The notes below the pieces were generated by a model. The model saw only the letters and a program-made list of their open reading frames with translations, was not told the DNA's origin and did not search any database. A stretch of 64,000 nt of DNA from Mycolicibacterium mageritense (GTDB taxonomy: Bacteria; Actinomycetota; Actinomycetes; Mycobacteriales; Mycobacteriaceae), in NCBI RefSeq assembly GCF_010727475.1, contig NZ_AP022567.1:3286001-3350000 (forward strand). The letters run 5' to 3'. Every line of letters begins with the position of its first letter. Positions within the stretch are counted from its first letter, which is position 1. A program made the position numbers and the translations under genes. This document shows positions 50,283-61,553 of this stretch, one piece after another.

Positions 50283-51052
50283 CGGCCGCGGCGGTCGCGT
50301 TGGCGGTGGCCCTGCTGGTCTGGCCGGTCACCCCGCGCCGGTTGCGGGCGGTGCGTCGATCGCGGATACGCCGCGGCCCGGTCCTGCCCGTCGGGCTGGT
50401 CGCGGCGGGGGTGGTGCTGTGGACGATTCCCGGCACCGCCGCGTTGGCCGCGGGCATGATCGCCGGCACCGGTTGGTTGCGGTGGCGGCGCCGCCGGATG
50501 ATGGTGCGCCGCAAAGAAGAAGCCGACGCGCTGCAGGCCGCGCTGGGGGTGCTGGTCGGGGAGTTGCGCGTCGGCGCACACCCCGTCAGCGCGTTCAGCA
50601 CGGCGGCCGCGGAGGTCTCGGGGCCCGTGGCCGACGGTATGCGCACCGTGGCGGCGCGTGGCCGGTTGGGCGCCGACGTCGCGGCCGGTCTCGACGACAT
50701 CGCGCGGTCATCGGTGCTACCGGTGCACTGGCAGCGCCTGGCGGTGTGCTGGCGGTTGGCCGAGCACCACGGCTTGGCCATCGCCACCCTGATGCGCACC
50801 GCGCAGCAGGACATCGTTGAGCGCGAACGCTTCTCGACCTACGTGCACGCGGGCATGGCGGGCGCGCGGGCGACCGCGATCGTGCTGGCCGGGCTGCCTG
50901 TGGTGGGCATCGGGCTCGGGCAGCTGATCGGTGCCGATCCGGTGTCGTTTCTCACGAGTGGTGGGGGCGGTTGGCTCTTGGTGATCGGTGTGCTGCTGTC
51001 GTGTGCCGGGTTGCTGTGGTCGGACCGGATCGCCGCTGGGGTGGTCAAATGA
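50279..51052 (+). CDS. tadB: TadB-like Flp pilus inner-membrane protein
   Basis: 257 residues, GTG start overlapping the tadA stop. Two hydrophobic segments at the N-terminus, a T2SS-F cytoplasmic domain (LGVLVGELRVGAHPVSAFST, LPVHWQRLAVCWRLAEHHGL) and two C-terminal spans. Shorter than TadB of Gram-negatives but like Rv3658c. It forms the platform on which TadA acts. Its natural promoter is upstream of ssd, so both insertions are expected to be polar on it. Confidence 0.88.
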   Translation: MTAAAVALAVALLVWPVTPRRLRAVRRSRIRRGPVLPVGLVAAGVVLWTIPGTAALAAGMIAGTGWLRWRRRRMMVRRKEEADALQAALGVLVGELRVGAHPVSAFSTAAAEVSGPVADGMRTVAARGRLGADVAAGLDDIARSSVLPVHWQRLAVCWRLAEHHGLAIATLMRTAQQDIVERERFSTYVHAGMAGARATAIVLAGLPVVGIGLGQLIGADPVSFLTSGGGGWLLVIGVLLSCAGLLWSDRIAAGVVK

Positions 51053-51615
51053 GCTGGGCGGCAGTGCTGTTGGCGGCAGCATTGCTCGTCGGGGCGGGCC
51101 CGCGCAGGCGTATCGGGACATCGGGCGCGAAGACCACGGCGCGTCACGCCCCGCGGGATGACGACCCGCTTGCGGCCGCGTCGACATTCGACCTGCTCGC
51201 CGCGTGCCTTTCGGCAGGCATGGCGGTCTCCGGCGCTGCGTCGGCGGCCGCGCCGTCGGCTCCCGCGACCGTCGCCGCGCTGCTGACCCGGGCATCCGAC
51301 CTGCTGGCGCTCGGCGCTGATCCGGCCGTCGCCTGGTCGAACGATCAGCTGCTCGAGGACAAGAACGCCGAGGCCCTGCTCCGGCTGGCACGCCGCTCGG
51401 CAGCGTCGGGCACCGCACTGGCGCACGGCGTGGCCGAGCTGGCCGTCCAGTCACGCCACGATGCCTCGGCCGCCGCCGACGCTGCCGCGGAGCGCGCATC
51501 GGTTTTGGTCGCGGGCCCGCTCGGCCTGTGTTATCTGCCCGCGTTTTTGTGCCTGGGCATCGTGCCCGTGGTCGCCGGGCTGGCCGGCGACGTGCTCGGT
51601 TCGGGGTTGCTGTGA
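51049..51615 (+). CDS. tadC: TadC-like Flp pilus inner-membrane protein
   Basis: 188 residues; ATG overlaps the tadB stop (ATGA). Signal-anchor-like start MSWAAVLLAAALLVGAG, a T2SS-F-type cytoplasmic part (FDLLAACLSAGMAVSGAASA, LARRSAASGTALAHGVAELA), and two C-terminal spans (GPLGLCYLPAFLCLGIVPVV). Ortholog position of Rv3657c. Partner of TadB in the pilus assembly platform. Confidence 0.87.
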   Translation: MSWAAVLLAAALLVGAGPRRRIGTSGAKTTARHAPRDDDPLAAASTFDLLAACLSAGMAVSGAASAAAPSAPATVAALLTRASDLLALGADPAVAWSNDQLLEDKNAEALLRLARRSAASGTALAHGVAELAVQSRHDASAAADAAAERASVLVAGPLGLCYLPAFLCLGIVPVVAGLAGDVLGSGLL

Positions 51616-51636
51616 CCTCAGTGGAAAGGAAAACCA

Positions 51637-51840
51637 ATGGTAGAGAACATGATTCAGCAGGTTCGTGCCCGGCTGGCGGTGCTGGTGGTCGACGATTCTG
51701 GCATGTCGACAGTCGAGTACGCGATCGGCACGATTGCCGCCGCGGCGTTCGGGGCGATCCTGTACACCGTGGTGACCGGGGATTCGATTGTCAGCGCGCT
51801 GACCAACATCATCAGCAGGGCGCTCAACACCAACATCTAG
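51637..51840 (+). CDS. flp: Flp-type prepilin
   Basis: 67 residues. The type IVb prepilin motif is clear: leader ending DDSG, then MSTVEYAIGTIAAAAFGAIL, with Glu and Tyr at positions 5 and 6 of the mature protein, followed by one hydrophobic helix. Cleavage would be before Met of MSTVEY. RBS GGAAAGGA upstream. Ortholog of Rv3656c, the likely pilus subunit. No dedicated prepilin peptidase is encoded in the window. Confidence 0.92.
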   Translation: MVENMIQQVRARLAVLVVDDSGMSTVEYAIGTIAAAAFGAILYTVVTGDSIVSALTNIISRALNTNI

Positions 51841-51860
51841 ATGACTCCGGTGCCGTCACG

Positions 51861-52160
51861 GTGGAGGCGGCTTTCGCGATCGCCGCGTTGGTGGTGGTCC
51901 TCATGCTGTGCGTCGGCGGGCTCAGCGCGGTTACCGCGCAGGTCCGGTGTGTCGACGCGGCCCGGGAAGCCGCGCGGCTGGCGGCCCGCGGTGACGATGC
52001 CTCTGCCACCGCGGTGGCACGGCGGATCGCGCCCGACGGCGCGTCGGTGCACCTGCGGCGGGAGGGCGCGGTCGTGGTGGCGCAGGTCAGTATCCCGGCG
52101 GCGCTGCCCGGCCTCACGGTGTCGTCGCAGGCGGCGGCCGCGATGGAGCCCGGCGGATGA
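51861..52160 (+). CDS. tadE: TadE-like minor pilin (start uncertain)
   Basis: The conserved TadE region GAVTVEAAFAIAALVVVLML starts immediately after the flp stop, with a hydrophobic N-terminal helix and a short basic/acidic C-terminal domain (VRCVDAAREAARLAARGDDA). In this frame no ATG, GTG or TTG precedes the motif; the first in-frame initiator is the GTG of V-E-A-A-F (51861). The ATG at 51841 is in another frame. The true start may be non-standard or depend on frameshifting from flp. Rv3655c is the ortholog; it was reported to be secreted in M. tuberculosis. Confidence 0.72.
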   Translation: MEAAFAIAALVVVLMLCVGGLSAVTAQVRCVDAAREAARLAARGDDASATAVARRIAPDGASVHLRREGAVVVAQVSIPAALPGLTVSSQAAAAMEPGG

Positions 52161-52176
52161 GCGTGGTTCGGCGAGT

Positions 52177-52497
52177 GTGCTCGCGGCCGCCATGATCGCG
52201 GTGGTGGTGGCCTTCACGGTGGGTCTCGCGTATCTCGGGGCTGCGGTCATCGCGCGGCACCAGGCCCAGGCGGCAGCCGATCTCGCGGCGCTCGCCGCGG
52301 CGGGCTCGCTCGCGGCGGGGCCCGATGCGGCGTGTGCTCAGGCGGACGCGATCGCCTCGGCGATGCACACGGTCGTCGCGGGCTGCCGAGTGGACGGGCT
52401 CGACGTGGTGCTCGAAGCCCAGGTCACCGTGCGCTTCGGGCGGTGGGATCTGGGGCCCGCCCGGGCATCGGCGCGCGCGGGCCCGGTGTTGCCATGA
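52177..52497 (+). CDS. TadG-like pilus/septum-associated protein (Rv3654c ortholog; start uncertain)
   Basis: About 106 residues from a GTG at 52177 (VLAAAMIAVVVAFTVGLAYL), a hydrophobic N-terminal helix followed by ARHQAQAAADLAALAAAGSL, the conserved core of Rv3654c-type proteins, and a small Cys-containing domain (CAQADA, VVAGCRVDG). Homologs start about nine residues earlier, at DERGSASVLA, but the ATG at 52157 that would fit is in a different frame. It is the last gene of the tad cluster. Confidence 0.72.
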   Translation: MLAAAMIAVVVAFTVGLAYLGAAVIARHQAQAAADLAALAAAGSLAAGPDAACAQADAIASAMHTVVAGCRVDGLDVVLEAQVTVRFGRWDLGPARASARAGPVLP

Positions 52498-52513
52498 CCC
52501 GGCCCACTTGACG

Positions 52514-52533
52514 CCTACCTACTAGTAGGTAGG
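52514..52533. promoter_or_regulatory. Perfect 20-bp palindrome, TetR operator
   Basis: CCTACCTACTAGTAGGTAGG is fully symmetric and lies 10 bp before the GTG start of the TetR gene. Typical autoregulatory operator; it also abuts the end of the tad cluster, so it isolates the next transcription unit. Confidence 0.8.
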
Positions 52534-52542
52534 GTAGGAACC

Positions 52543-53124
52543 GTGACTCCGACCGGAGCGACCTACGACGGCATCATCGACTGCGCTCGTTCCTTGATAA
52601 TCACCGGTGGCTACAACGGTTTCAGCTATGCCGATATCGCCGGCGCCGTAGGAATCCGGAAGGCCAGCATCCACCATCATTTTCCGACGAAGGCGGATCT
52701 GGTTCGCATTCTCGTCGAGCGATATCGCACAGATGCCGCCGAGGGGCTTGCGCACATCGAGCGGAATGTTCCCGAACCCGTAGACCAACTCCGCGCATAT
52801 ATCGGCTATTGGGCGGGGTGTATCGCCGATCCCAGTACGGCTTTTTGCGTGTGTGCGCTGCTCGCGAGCGAGATACCCCTGCTGCCGCAGGAAGTCGCGG
52901 TTGAAGTGCGTGCGCACTTCGAGGCGCTGTCGGCGTGGCTGACCTCGGTTCTGCAGGGGGGCGCCGACCAGGGCGAATTCGCGCTCAAAGAATCCGCACG
53001 GGCCGAGGCCGAGACGCTCATGGCGACCGTGCACGGTGCCATGCTGTCGGCCCGGGCGTACGGCGATTCACACATATTCAGCGTCATCACCGATGCGCTG
53101 ATCGAAAGGCTCGTCAGCGCTTAG
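52543..53124 (+). CDS. TetR-family regulator
   Basis: 193 residues, GTG start next to the palindrome. HTH IIDCARSLIITGGYNGFSYA then ADIAGAVGIRKASIHHHFPT, close to the AcuR/NemR-like TetR group. Effector domain contains ALLASEIPLLPQEVAVEV and two cysteines (FCVCALLASE) that could sense electrophiles, as known for NemR-type regulators; that is a suggestion. Likely represses itself and the membrane-protein gene 39 bp downstream. Confidence 0.86.
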   Translation: MTPTGATYDGIIDCARSLIITGGYNGFSYADIAGAVGIRKASIHHHFPTKADLVRILVERYRTDAAEGLAHIERNVPEPVDQLRAYIGYWAGCIADPSTAFCVCALLASEIPLLPQEVAVEVRAHFEALSAWLTSVLQGGADQGEFALKESARAEAETLMATVHGAMLSARAYGDSHIFSVITDALIERLVSA

Positions 53125-53163
53125 CGGGCGGGCATCTCTCTTTCCCGATTCTCAGGAGAAAAC

Positions 53164-53742
53164 ATGGCAGTGAAAGTGCAACCCGAACACGATAATGCTG
53201 CCGGCAATGCGTGGCTGAAACGCTATTACTTCGTCCGCGCCGCATTTTCATTCCTGTGGGTGGCGGCGGTCTTGACCCTGCCGGCCGGTGCGTCGGCCGT
53301 CGTCGGAGCGCTCCTGGTGGTCTACCCGGCATGGGATGCGGCAGCCAATCTCGTCGACGCGCGACGTAACGGCGGGATGCGGCACAACCGGACGCAGGCG
53401 CTCAACACCGCGGTCAGCACTGCCACGGCGGTCGCAGTCGCGATCGCGCTGTCGATGAGCATGAACGCAGTGCTCGGCGTGTTCGGGGTGTGGGCGTCTC
53501 TGGCGGGGCTGCTGCAGTTGGCGACCGCCGTTCGCCGTTGGAAAAGCTATGGGGCGCAATGGCCGATGGCACTCAGCGGCGGGCAATCGGCCGTCGTGGG
53601 CGTGATGTTCCTCAAGCAGGCAAACGCACCCGAGGTGCCCGGCGTCTCCACCATCGCCGGCTACGCGGCGTTCGGCGCAATCTACTTCGTGGCCTCGGCG
53701 TTGTTCCTCGTCGTGTCGGACCGGCGCCGCCGCAACGCCTGA
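53164..53742 (+). CDS. DUF308-type membrane protein
   Basis: 192 residues with six hydrophobic segments in three pairs (FVRAAFSFLWVAAVLTLPAG, VVGALLVVYPAWDAAANL, and others). The YPAWDAAANLVDARRNGG loop is typical of DUF308 (HdeD-like) proteins adjacent to TetR regulators. Function unknown; stress-related membrane protein. ATG preceded by AGGAG in the intergenic region. Confidence 0.82.
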   Translation: MAVKVQPEHDNAAGNAWLKRYYFVRAAFSFLWVAAVLTLPAGASAVVGALLVVYPAWDAAANLVDARRNGGMRHNRTQALNTAVSTATAVAVAIALSMSMNAVLGVFGVWASLAGLLQLATAVRRWKSYGAQWPMALSGGQSAVVGVMFLKQANAPEVPGVSTIAGYAAFGAIYFVASALFLVVSDRRRRNA

Positions 53743-53752
53743 ACCGGCGATC

Positions 53753-54781
53753 TCAGTCGTCGATCGCGTCGAGGTCGGCGGCGGCCACTTCGGCGGCGGT
53801 CGGCAGGCGCAGTGCCACCAGACCGGCGAACGTGTCCCGCTCAAGCTCGATGCGATTGATCGTCATGTGCACCGGCTGCCACCCGCCGTCGGCCGTGCGC
53901 ATTCGCAACACAGCGGTGGTGACGCCGCCGGCGAATTCCGCAGTCATCCTTTCCATGTGGCGGGCGTCGAGCGGGTGCACACGTGCCGGCCCGCCCTCGC
54001 GGCTGCGCCAGTCGAAGAACGGGGCCGGTTCGTCGAGCCATTTCAACAACTTCCAGTTGTTGAGGTCGATCAGGGCCCGATGCACACCGGGCTGCGCCAG
54101 GCCTTCGAGAATCCGCTGCGCAAGGTAGTCGGGCGGCACCTGAGCACCTTCGCGCTCGCTACGCCAGTTCATCGCGCGGCAGATCAGCCGCTCGGGCCCG
54201 TCGTCGGTTGATTCGTATGCCACGCGGGCCACGAATCCGACCGTGATCGGGTTGCCACGGAAGTCCGTGACGTCCCATGTGGTGCACAATGTGCTGCCCG
54301 GTTCGGGCTTGATCGTCATCGACAGCACCTTGGCCTCGCTGGGGTTCAAATCACGCGTCGGCAAATCGTCGGCGAATGCGCGGCCGTGGGTCGCCTCGGT
54401 TTCCGGATCCATCCCGCTGTTGGCGATGGATTCCGCAGTATCGGTCGCGATGCCTGTCGTGAGATCCCATTTGAGCGGACCCGGAATCGGTCGTTCCGGC
54501 GGGTCGACGTCGGGCGGGCCGATCCAGACGTGCACACCGTGGATGCGCCCATCGGACATCCGCACCACCTCGGTGCGGATCACGCGGTCGTTCTTGGGAG
54601 TGATACTGCTGAGGCCCTGACCTGCGCGTACGGTCTCACCGATGGCGCTCTGAATGGCCATGAGGTTCGGATTGCGACGCAGAAACGCACTTATCGGAAC
54701 GAGATTCTTGGTCTGTTGACCCCGTGCAACCACCGCCGGCTCGCTGCCGAGTGTTTCCACGAGCAGCCAGTCGTGGGTCAT
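53753..54781 (-). CDS. Rv3651-like multidomain sensor protein
   Basis: 342 residues starting MTHDWLLVETLGSEPAVVAR. Length, N-terminal sequence and place next to the tad/helicase region match M. tuberculosis Rv3651, described as a PAS/GAF-type sensory fold. Segments MSDGRIHGVHVWIGPPDVDP and CTTWDVTDFRGNPITVGFVA fit PAS-like strands. No catalytic or transmembrane segment is visible. The 280 bp upstream (54782-55061) hold no gene and must contain its promoter. It converges on the DUF308 gene. Confidence 0.8.
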   Translation of the reverse strand: MTHDWLLVETLGSEPAVVARGQQTKNLVPISAFLRRNPNLMAIQSAIGETVRAGQGLSSITPKNDRVIRTEVVRMSDGRIHGVHVWIGPPDVDPPERPIPGPLKWDLTTGIATDTAESIANSGMDPETEATHGRAFADDLPTRDLNPSEAKVLSMTIKPEPGSTLCTTWDVTDFRGNPITVGFVARVAYESTDDGPERLICRAMNWRSEREGAQVPPDYLAQRILEGLAQPGVHRALIDLNNWKLLKWLDEPAPFFDWRSREGGPARVHPLDARHMERMTAEFAGGVTTAVLRMRTADGGWQPVHMTINRIELERDTFAGLVALRLPTAAEVAAADLDAIDD

Positions 54782-55061
54782 GACGGGTATTTTACCGGCG
54801 GTCAGGTAGCTGTCCTTACGCCGAGCAACAACGAAATCCGTACCTCAAACACCGCGGCGGCGCATCTCGCCCGGGCGGGCGCCCAACCAACCGGTTGCAA
54901 ACATGAGTGAATTCAAGTAATTTGCCACTGCGCCCGGCCTCCGGGATTGGGAACGGATCGCGTTGTCCGACCGTTCGTCGCAACGTCTGCGTGTTCGGCG
55001 TGCCCGAACGTGGTCATGTGTTGTCGATCCGTGCAGTCGGCCGTCGAGGGGTCGGTCGTCT

Positions 55062-57419
55062 TCACGGTCGGGGGTCGTCACGGTTCAGCGCGCCGAGCAC
55101 CAGACGCAGTACCCGTACCGCACCGGCTTTGTCGAGCGGGTCATTGCCGTTGCCGCACTTGGGCGATTGCACGCACGACGGGCAGCCCTGCGGGCACTCG
55201 CACGCCTCGATGGCCGCGGCCGTCGCACCCCACCAGGTGGCGAACTGGTGAAAGCCACGGTCGGCGAACCCCGCGCCGCCCGGGTAGCCGTCGTAGACGA
55301 AAATCGTGGGCAGCCCGGCCAATTCGCCGGGACCGGGCCCGGCCGCTGTCGAAACCCCGCCGATGTCCCCGCGGTCGCAACTGGCCACCAGGGGCAGTAG
55401 GCCGATCGCGGCATGTTCGGCCGCGTGTAGGGAGCCAGGCACTCGCAGCGGGTCGATCCCGTTGTCCTGCAGCGCTTCCGGGGTGACGGTGCACATCACC
55501 GCGACCGTGTCCAGGGTGCGCGGGGGCATGTCGAGTTCGACGAAGTCGATCACCTCGCCGTCGACGCGCCTGCGCAGGTAACCGACCACGGTGTTGGTCA
55601 CCGACACCGGCACCAGCCCCACGGTCACCTGCCCGTGGTGGTGCTGTTCACCGGCGCCTGTCACGGCGATGTCGGTGACCTCGCGCGCGAAGGTGGTGTA
55701 GCCCGGGTCCGCGGCGTGGACGAACGCGATGCCGTCCTCGAAATCGAGGGAATCGACCAGGTAGGTCTCGCCCTGATGCAGATACACCGCTCCGGGATGG
55801 ACCGACGACGCGGCCTGGCCTGCGCCCGTGGTGCCCAGGATCCGTCCGGTGTCGGTCTCCAGGATCGCGATCTGACCGCCCGAGGAGCCCCGGATGTCGA
55901 CCGCGGGATGCGGATCGACCCCGGGTGCCGGGTAATAGCTGCCGGCCCGTTTGCGCAGCAATCCGTCGTCGACCAGGTCCGCGGCCACCGATTCGGCGTT
56001 CCACAACCGCACTTCGGCATCGGTGAGTGGCAGTTCGGCCGCGGCGCACAGCAGCTGTGGCCCGAGCACGTGCGGGTTGGTGGGATCGATGACGACGCGT
56101 TCGATCGGCTTGTCGAGCAGCGCTGCCGGATGGTGCACCAGATAGGTGTCGAGTGGGTCGTCGCGGGCCACCAGCACGATGAGCGCGCCCTGCCCGCGTC
56201 GCCCGGATCGGCCCGCCTGCTGCCAGAACGACGCGACCGTGCCGGGGAATCCGGCCAGCACCACGGCATCCAGTCCGGCGATGTCGATGCCCAGCTCGAG
56301 CGCGTTGGTGGTCGCCAGGCCGCGCAGGCGGCCATCGGACAGGGCGTGCTCCAGCTCCCGACGGTCTTCGGCGAGATACCCGGCACGGTAGGACGCCACC
56401 TGCTCGGCAAGTTCGGGAGCGATGTCCTCCAACCGGGTCCGTGCTCCCAGCGCGGTGAGCTCCGCACCTCGACGTGACCGCACGAACGTCAGGGTGCGTG
56501 CACCCTCGGCGACGAGGTCGGCCATCACCCGGGCGGCCTCCGCGCCGGCCGAACGGCGTACCGGCGCACCGTTTTCACCACTGAGTTCGGGCAGCAGAGC
56601 CGGTTCCCACAGGGCGATCGTGCGGGCGCCCTGCGGGGATCCGTCCTCTGTCACCGCGGTCACCGTCTGGCCGATGAGCTCGGCCGCGGTCTCGGCGGGC
56701 GCGGCTGTGGTGGCGCTGGCGAAGAACACAGTGGGGGTCGAATGGTCGGTGGAATATCTCTCGCACAACCGCAGCAGCCGGCGCAGCACCATGGCCACAT
56801 TCGAGCCGAAAATGCCACGGTAATAGTGGCATTCGTCGACCACGACATACTTGAGGTGACGCAGGAACACCGCCCAGCGGGCGTGGTTGCGCAGCATGGA
56901 CAGATGGATCATGTCGGGGTTGGAGAAGATCCACCGCGACCGTTCCCTGGCGAATCGTCGGACCTCGGCTGCACTGTCGCCGTCGTACGCACTCGGCGCG
57001 ACATCCCGTAGCGCGGTGACGCTTTCGGTCATCGCCATCGCGGCGCGCAACTGGTCGTGCCCGAGGGCCTTGGTGGGGGACAGGTAGAGCACGCGGGCCC
57101 GTGGGTCGGCGGCCAGGGTCGACAGGATCGGCAGCTGGTAGGCCAACGACTTCCCGGATGCGGTACCCGTCGACAGCACGACGTGGCGCCCGTCGTGCGC
57201 TAGCTGTGCCGCGGTGAGCTGATGCGACCACGGCGCGGTGATGCCGTGATCAAGCAACGCCCGCACCACATCTGGGTCGGCCCACTCCGGCCAGCTTTCC
57301 TGGCGGCCCTGACGCGGAGGTAAATCCGCGACATGGCGTAGCGGATGTTCGTCGGCCGGGGTGCCGTCGACAGCGCAGGCGAGCAGCTCACGGCCGAAAT
57401 CCAGGCCCCGATCTGACAC
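55062..57419 (-). CDS. SF2 DEAD/H-box helicase with DUF1998 (MrfA-like, Rv3649 ortholog)
   Basis: 785 residues from GTG 57419 (VSDRGLDFGRELLACAVDGT); the frame is open further upstream but without homology. Helicase motifs: Q-like region GITAPWSHQ, motif I LSTGTASGKSLAYQLP, motif II VVDECHYYRG, motif III FASATTAAP, motif VI QQAGRSGRRGQG. The C-terminal DUF1998 zinc cluster CECPQGCPSCVQSPKCGNGN is present. The DExH-like box D-E-C-H and DUF1998 match MrfA/YprA-type helicases, which act in mitomycin-type DNA damage repair in Bacillus. Divergent from cspA. Confidence 0.9.
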   Translation of the reverse strand: MSDRGLDFGRELLACAVDGTPADEHPLRHVADLPPRQGRQESWPEWADPDVVRALLDHGITAPWSHQLTAAQLAHDGRHVVLSTGTASGKSLAYQLPILSTLAADPRARVLYLSPTKALGHDQLRAAMAMTESVTALRDVAPSAYDGDSAAEVRRFARERSRWIFSNPDMIHLSMLRNHARWAVFLRHLKYVVVDECHYYRGIFGSNVAMVLRRLLRLCERYSTDHSTPTVFFASATTAAPAETAAELIGQTVTAVTEDGSPQGARTIALWEPALLPELSGENGAPVRRSAGAEAARVMADLVAEGARTLTFVRSRRGAELTALGARTRLEDIAPELAEQVASYRAGYLAEDRRELEHALSDGRLRGLATTNALELGIDIAGLDAVVLAGFPGTVASFWQQAGRSGRRGQGALIVLVARDDPLDTYLVHHPAALLDKPIERVVIDPTNPHVLGPQLLCAAAELPLTDAEVRLWNAESVAADLVDDGLLRKRAGSYYPAPGVDPHPAVDIRGSSGGQIAILETDTGRILGTTGAGQAASSVHPGAVYLHQGETYLVDSLDFEDGIAFVHAADPGYTTFAREVTDIAVTGAGEQHHHGQVTVGLVPVSVTNTVVGYLRRRVDGEVIDFVELDMPPRTLDTVAVMCTVTPEALQDNGIDPLRVPGSLHAAEHAAIGLLPLVASCDRGDIGGVSTAAGPGPGELAGLPTIFVYDGYPGGAGFADRGFHQFATWWGATAAAIEACECPQGCPSCVQSPKCGNGNDPLDKAGAVRVLRLVLGALNRDDPRP

Positions 57420-57717
57420 GCTTTGCCCTCCTGTCGCCGACCCCGCCGCGGCCTGCGCGGGGTTGTAAACGAATTGTTCACCACGCGCGGCACGTTGAGA
57501 CTGTCGCGGCAGCGCGGAACGTGATTGACTAACCACGGTCGCAGCTTCTGTGTTTGTCACTCGCACTCGCAGGATCGTCGTTGCGATCGCGGTTCCTGCG
57601 AGGGTTGTAGGTCGGTCTCGTTCCGGCGACACACGCGTTGGTAAGCGGTCGGAACGGGCCCGGTACGCCGGAAGTCGGTGGACCGCACCCGGTAATAAGA
57701 GAAGGAAAGATCGAGAA
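57420..57717. promoter_or_regulatory. Divergent helicase/cspA region with long cspA leader
   Basis: About 300 bp without a convincing gene. The last 100 bases before cspA (gcaagg-poor, AGAGAAGGAAAGATCGAGAA immediately upstream of ATG) include the ribosome binding site GAAGGAAAG. A long structured 5' leader is usual for cold-shock genes, but no individual RNA motif could be assigned. Confidence 0.45.
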
Positions 57718-57921
57718 ATGCCACAGGGAACTGTGAAGTGGTTCAACGCGGAGAAGGGCTTCGGCTTCATCGCGCCCGAGGACGGCTCCGCCGACGTGTT
57801 TGTCCACTACACGGAAATCCAGGGCAGCGGCTTCCGCACCCTGGAAGAGAACCAGAAGGTTGAGTTCGAGGTCGGCCAGAGCCCCAAGGGGCCGCAGGCC
57901 ACGGGTGTTCGGACCATCTGA
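57718..57921 (+). CDS. cspA: Cold-shock protein CspA
   Basis: 67 residues starting MPQGTVKWFNAEKGFGFIAP. RNP1 KGFGFIAP and RNP2 VFVHYTEI are both present. It binds single-stranded RNA/DNA and acts as an RNA chaperone. Length and sequence match mycobacterial CspA (Rv3648c). Followed by a strong terminator, so it is monocistronic. Confidence 0.97.
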   Translation: MPQGTVKWFNAEKGFGFIAPEDGSADVFVHYTEIQGSGFRTLEENQKVEFEVGQSPKGPQATGVRTI

Positions 57922-57941
57922 GCCAACCCACACCTGACAGG

Positions 57942-57984
57942 ACACCCCCGCGAAAAAGTCCCGCACCGGACACCGCGGGGGTGT
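57942..57984 (+). terminator. Terminator of cspA
   Basis: Arms ACACCCCCGCG and CGCGGGGGTGT (perfect, 11 bp) enclose a 21-nt loop, followed by TCTGGTTT. Lies 20 bp after the cspA stop. Confidence 0.82.
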
Positions 57985-58020
57985 TCTGGTTTATGGGCTC
58001 GGCTGGCCTACTGTCGTGCT

Positions 58021-58614
58021 GTGAGCCAGCTGTCCTTCTTCTCGGCTGAATCGGTGCCGCCCGCGGTCACCGATCTCACCGGAGTGCTCGCGGGGCCCGG
58101 CCAGATCGTCGTGGTCGGCAGCGGCGAGAAGCAGACAGCGCGGATCTCAGTAGTGGTCGACGAGCCGTGGCGCGCGGAGGCGCTCGCGGAGATGTTCGGT
58201 CAGGCCGGCCTGGCCGCCGAGATCGCCCGCACCGACGAGAACACTCCGTTGGTCCGCACGGCGCTGGATCCGCAGCTCGTGCCGATCGCGCGGGAGTGGA
58301 CCCGCGGCGCGGTCAAGACCGTGCCGCCGACGTGGTTGCCGGGCTCACGCGAGCTGCGGGCCTGGGCACTGGCGGCCGGCGAACCCGAGGCCGACGACCG
58401 CTACCTGCTGGGTCTGGACCCGCACGCGCCGGACACGCACGCGCCGCTCGCGTCGGCCATGATGCGGGTCGGGATCGCACCCACGCTCATCGGCACGCGC
58501 GGATCGCACCCGGCCTTGCGGATCAGCGGCCGGCGCAGGCTGTCGCGCCTGGTAGAGAACGTGGGGGAACCGCCGGGGGATGCTGCCGCGTTGGCGCACT
58601 GGCCACGTATTTAA
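58021..58614 (+). CDS. Conserved mycobacterial protein (Rv3647c ortholog)
   Basis: 197 residues, GTG start (VSQLSFFSAESVPPAVTDLT). Contains LAGPGQIVVVGSGEKQTARI and RISVVVDEPWRAEALAEMFG in the first half and KTVPPTWLPGSRELRAWALA in the middle. No known catalytic motif. It lies between cspA and topA in mycobacteria. Function unknown. Confidence 0.85.
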   Translation: MSQLSFFSAESVPPAVTDLTGVLAGPGQIVVVGSGEKQTARISVVVDEPWRAEALAEMFGQAGLAAEIARTDENTPLVRTALDPQLVPIAREWTRGAVKTVPPTWLPGSRELRAWALAAGEPEADDRYLLGLDPHAPDTHAPLASAMMRVGIAPTLIGTRGSHPALRISGRRRLSRLVENVGEPPGDAAALAHWPRI

Positions 58615-58718
58615 TAGGTGTGGGGCAAAGGGCCAGTTTGCGTAGGCTCGCGCGGAGTGCGAAATTGTCAGTTGCCTCGCATGGCGTGGCAACTATATGA
58701 AGTGGAGCGTAGGCACAG

Positions 58719-61549
<2,831 letters not shown>

Positions 61550-61553
<4 letters not shown>

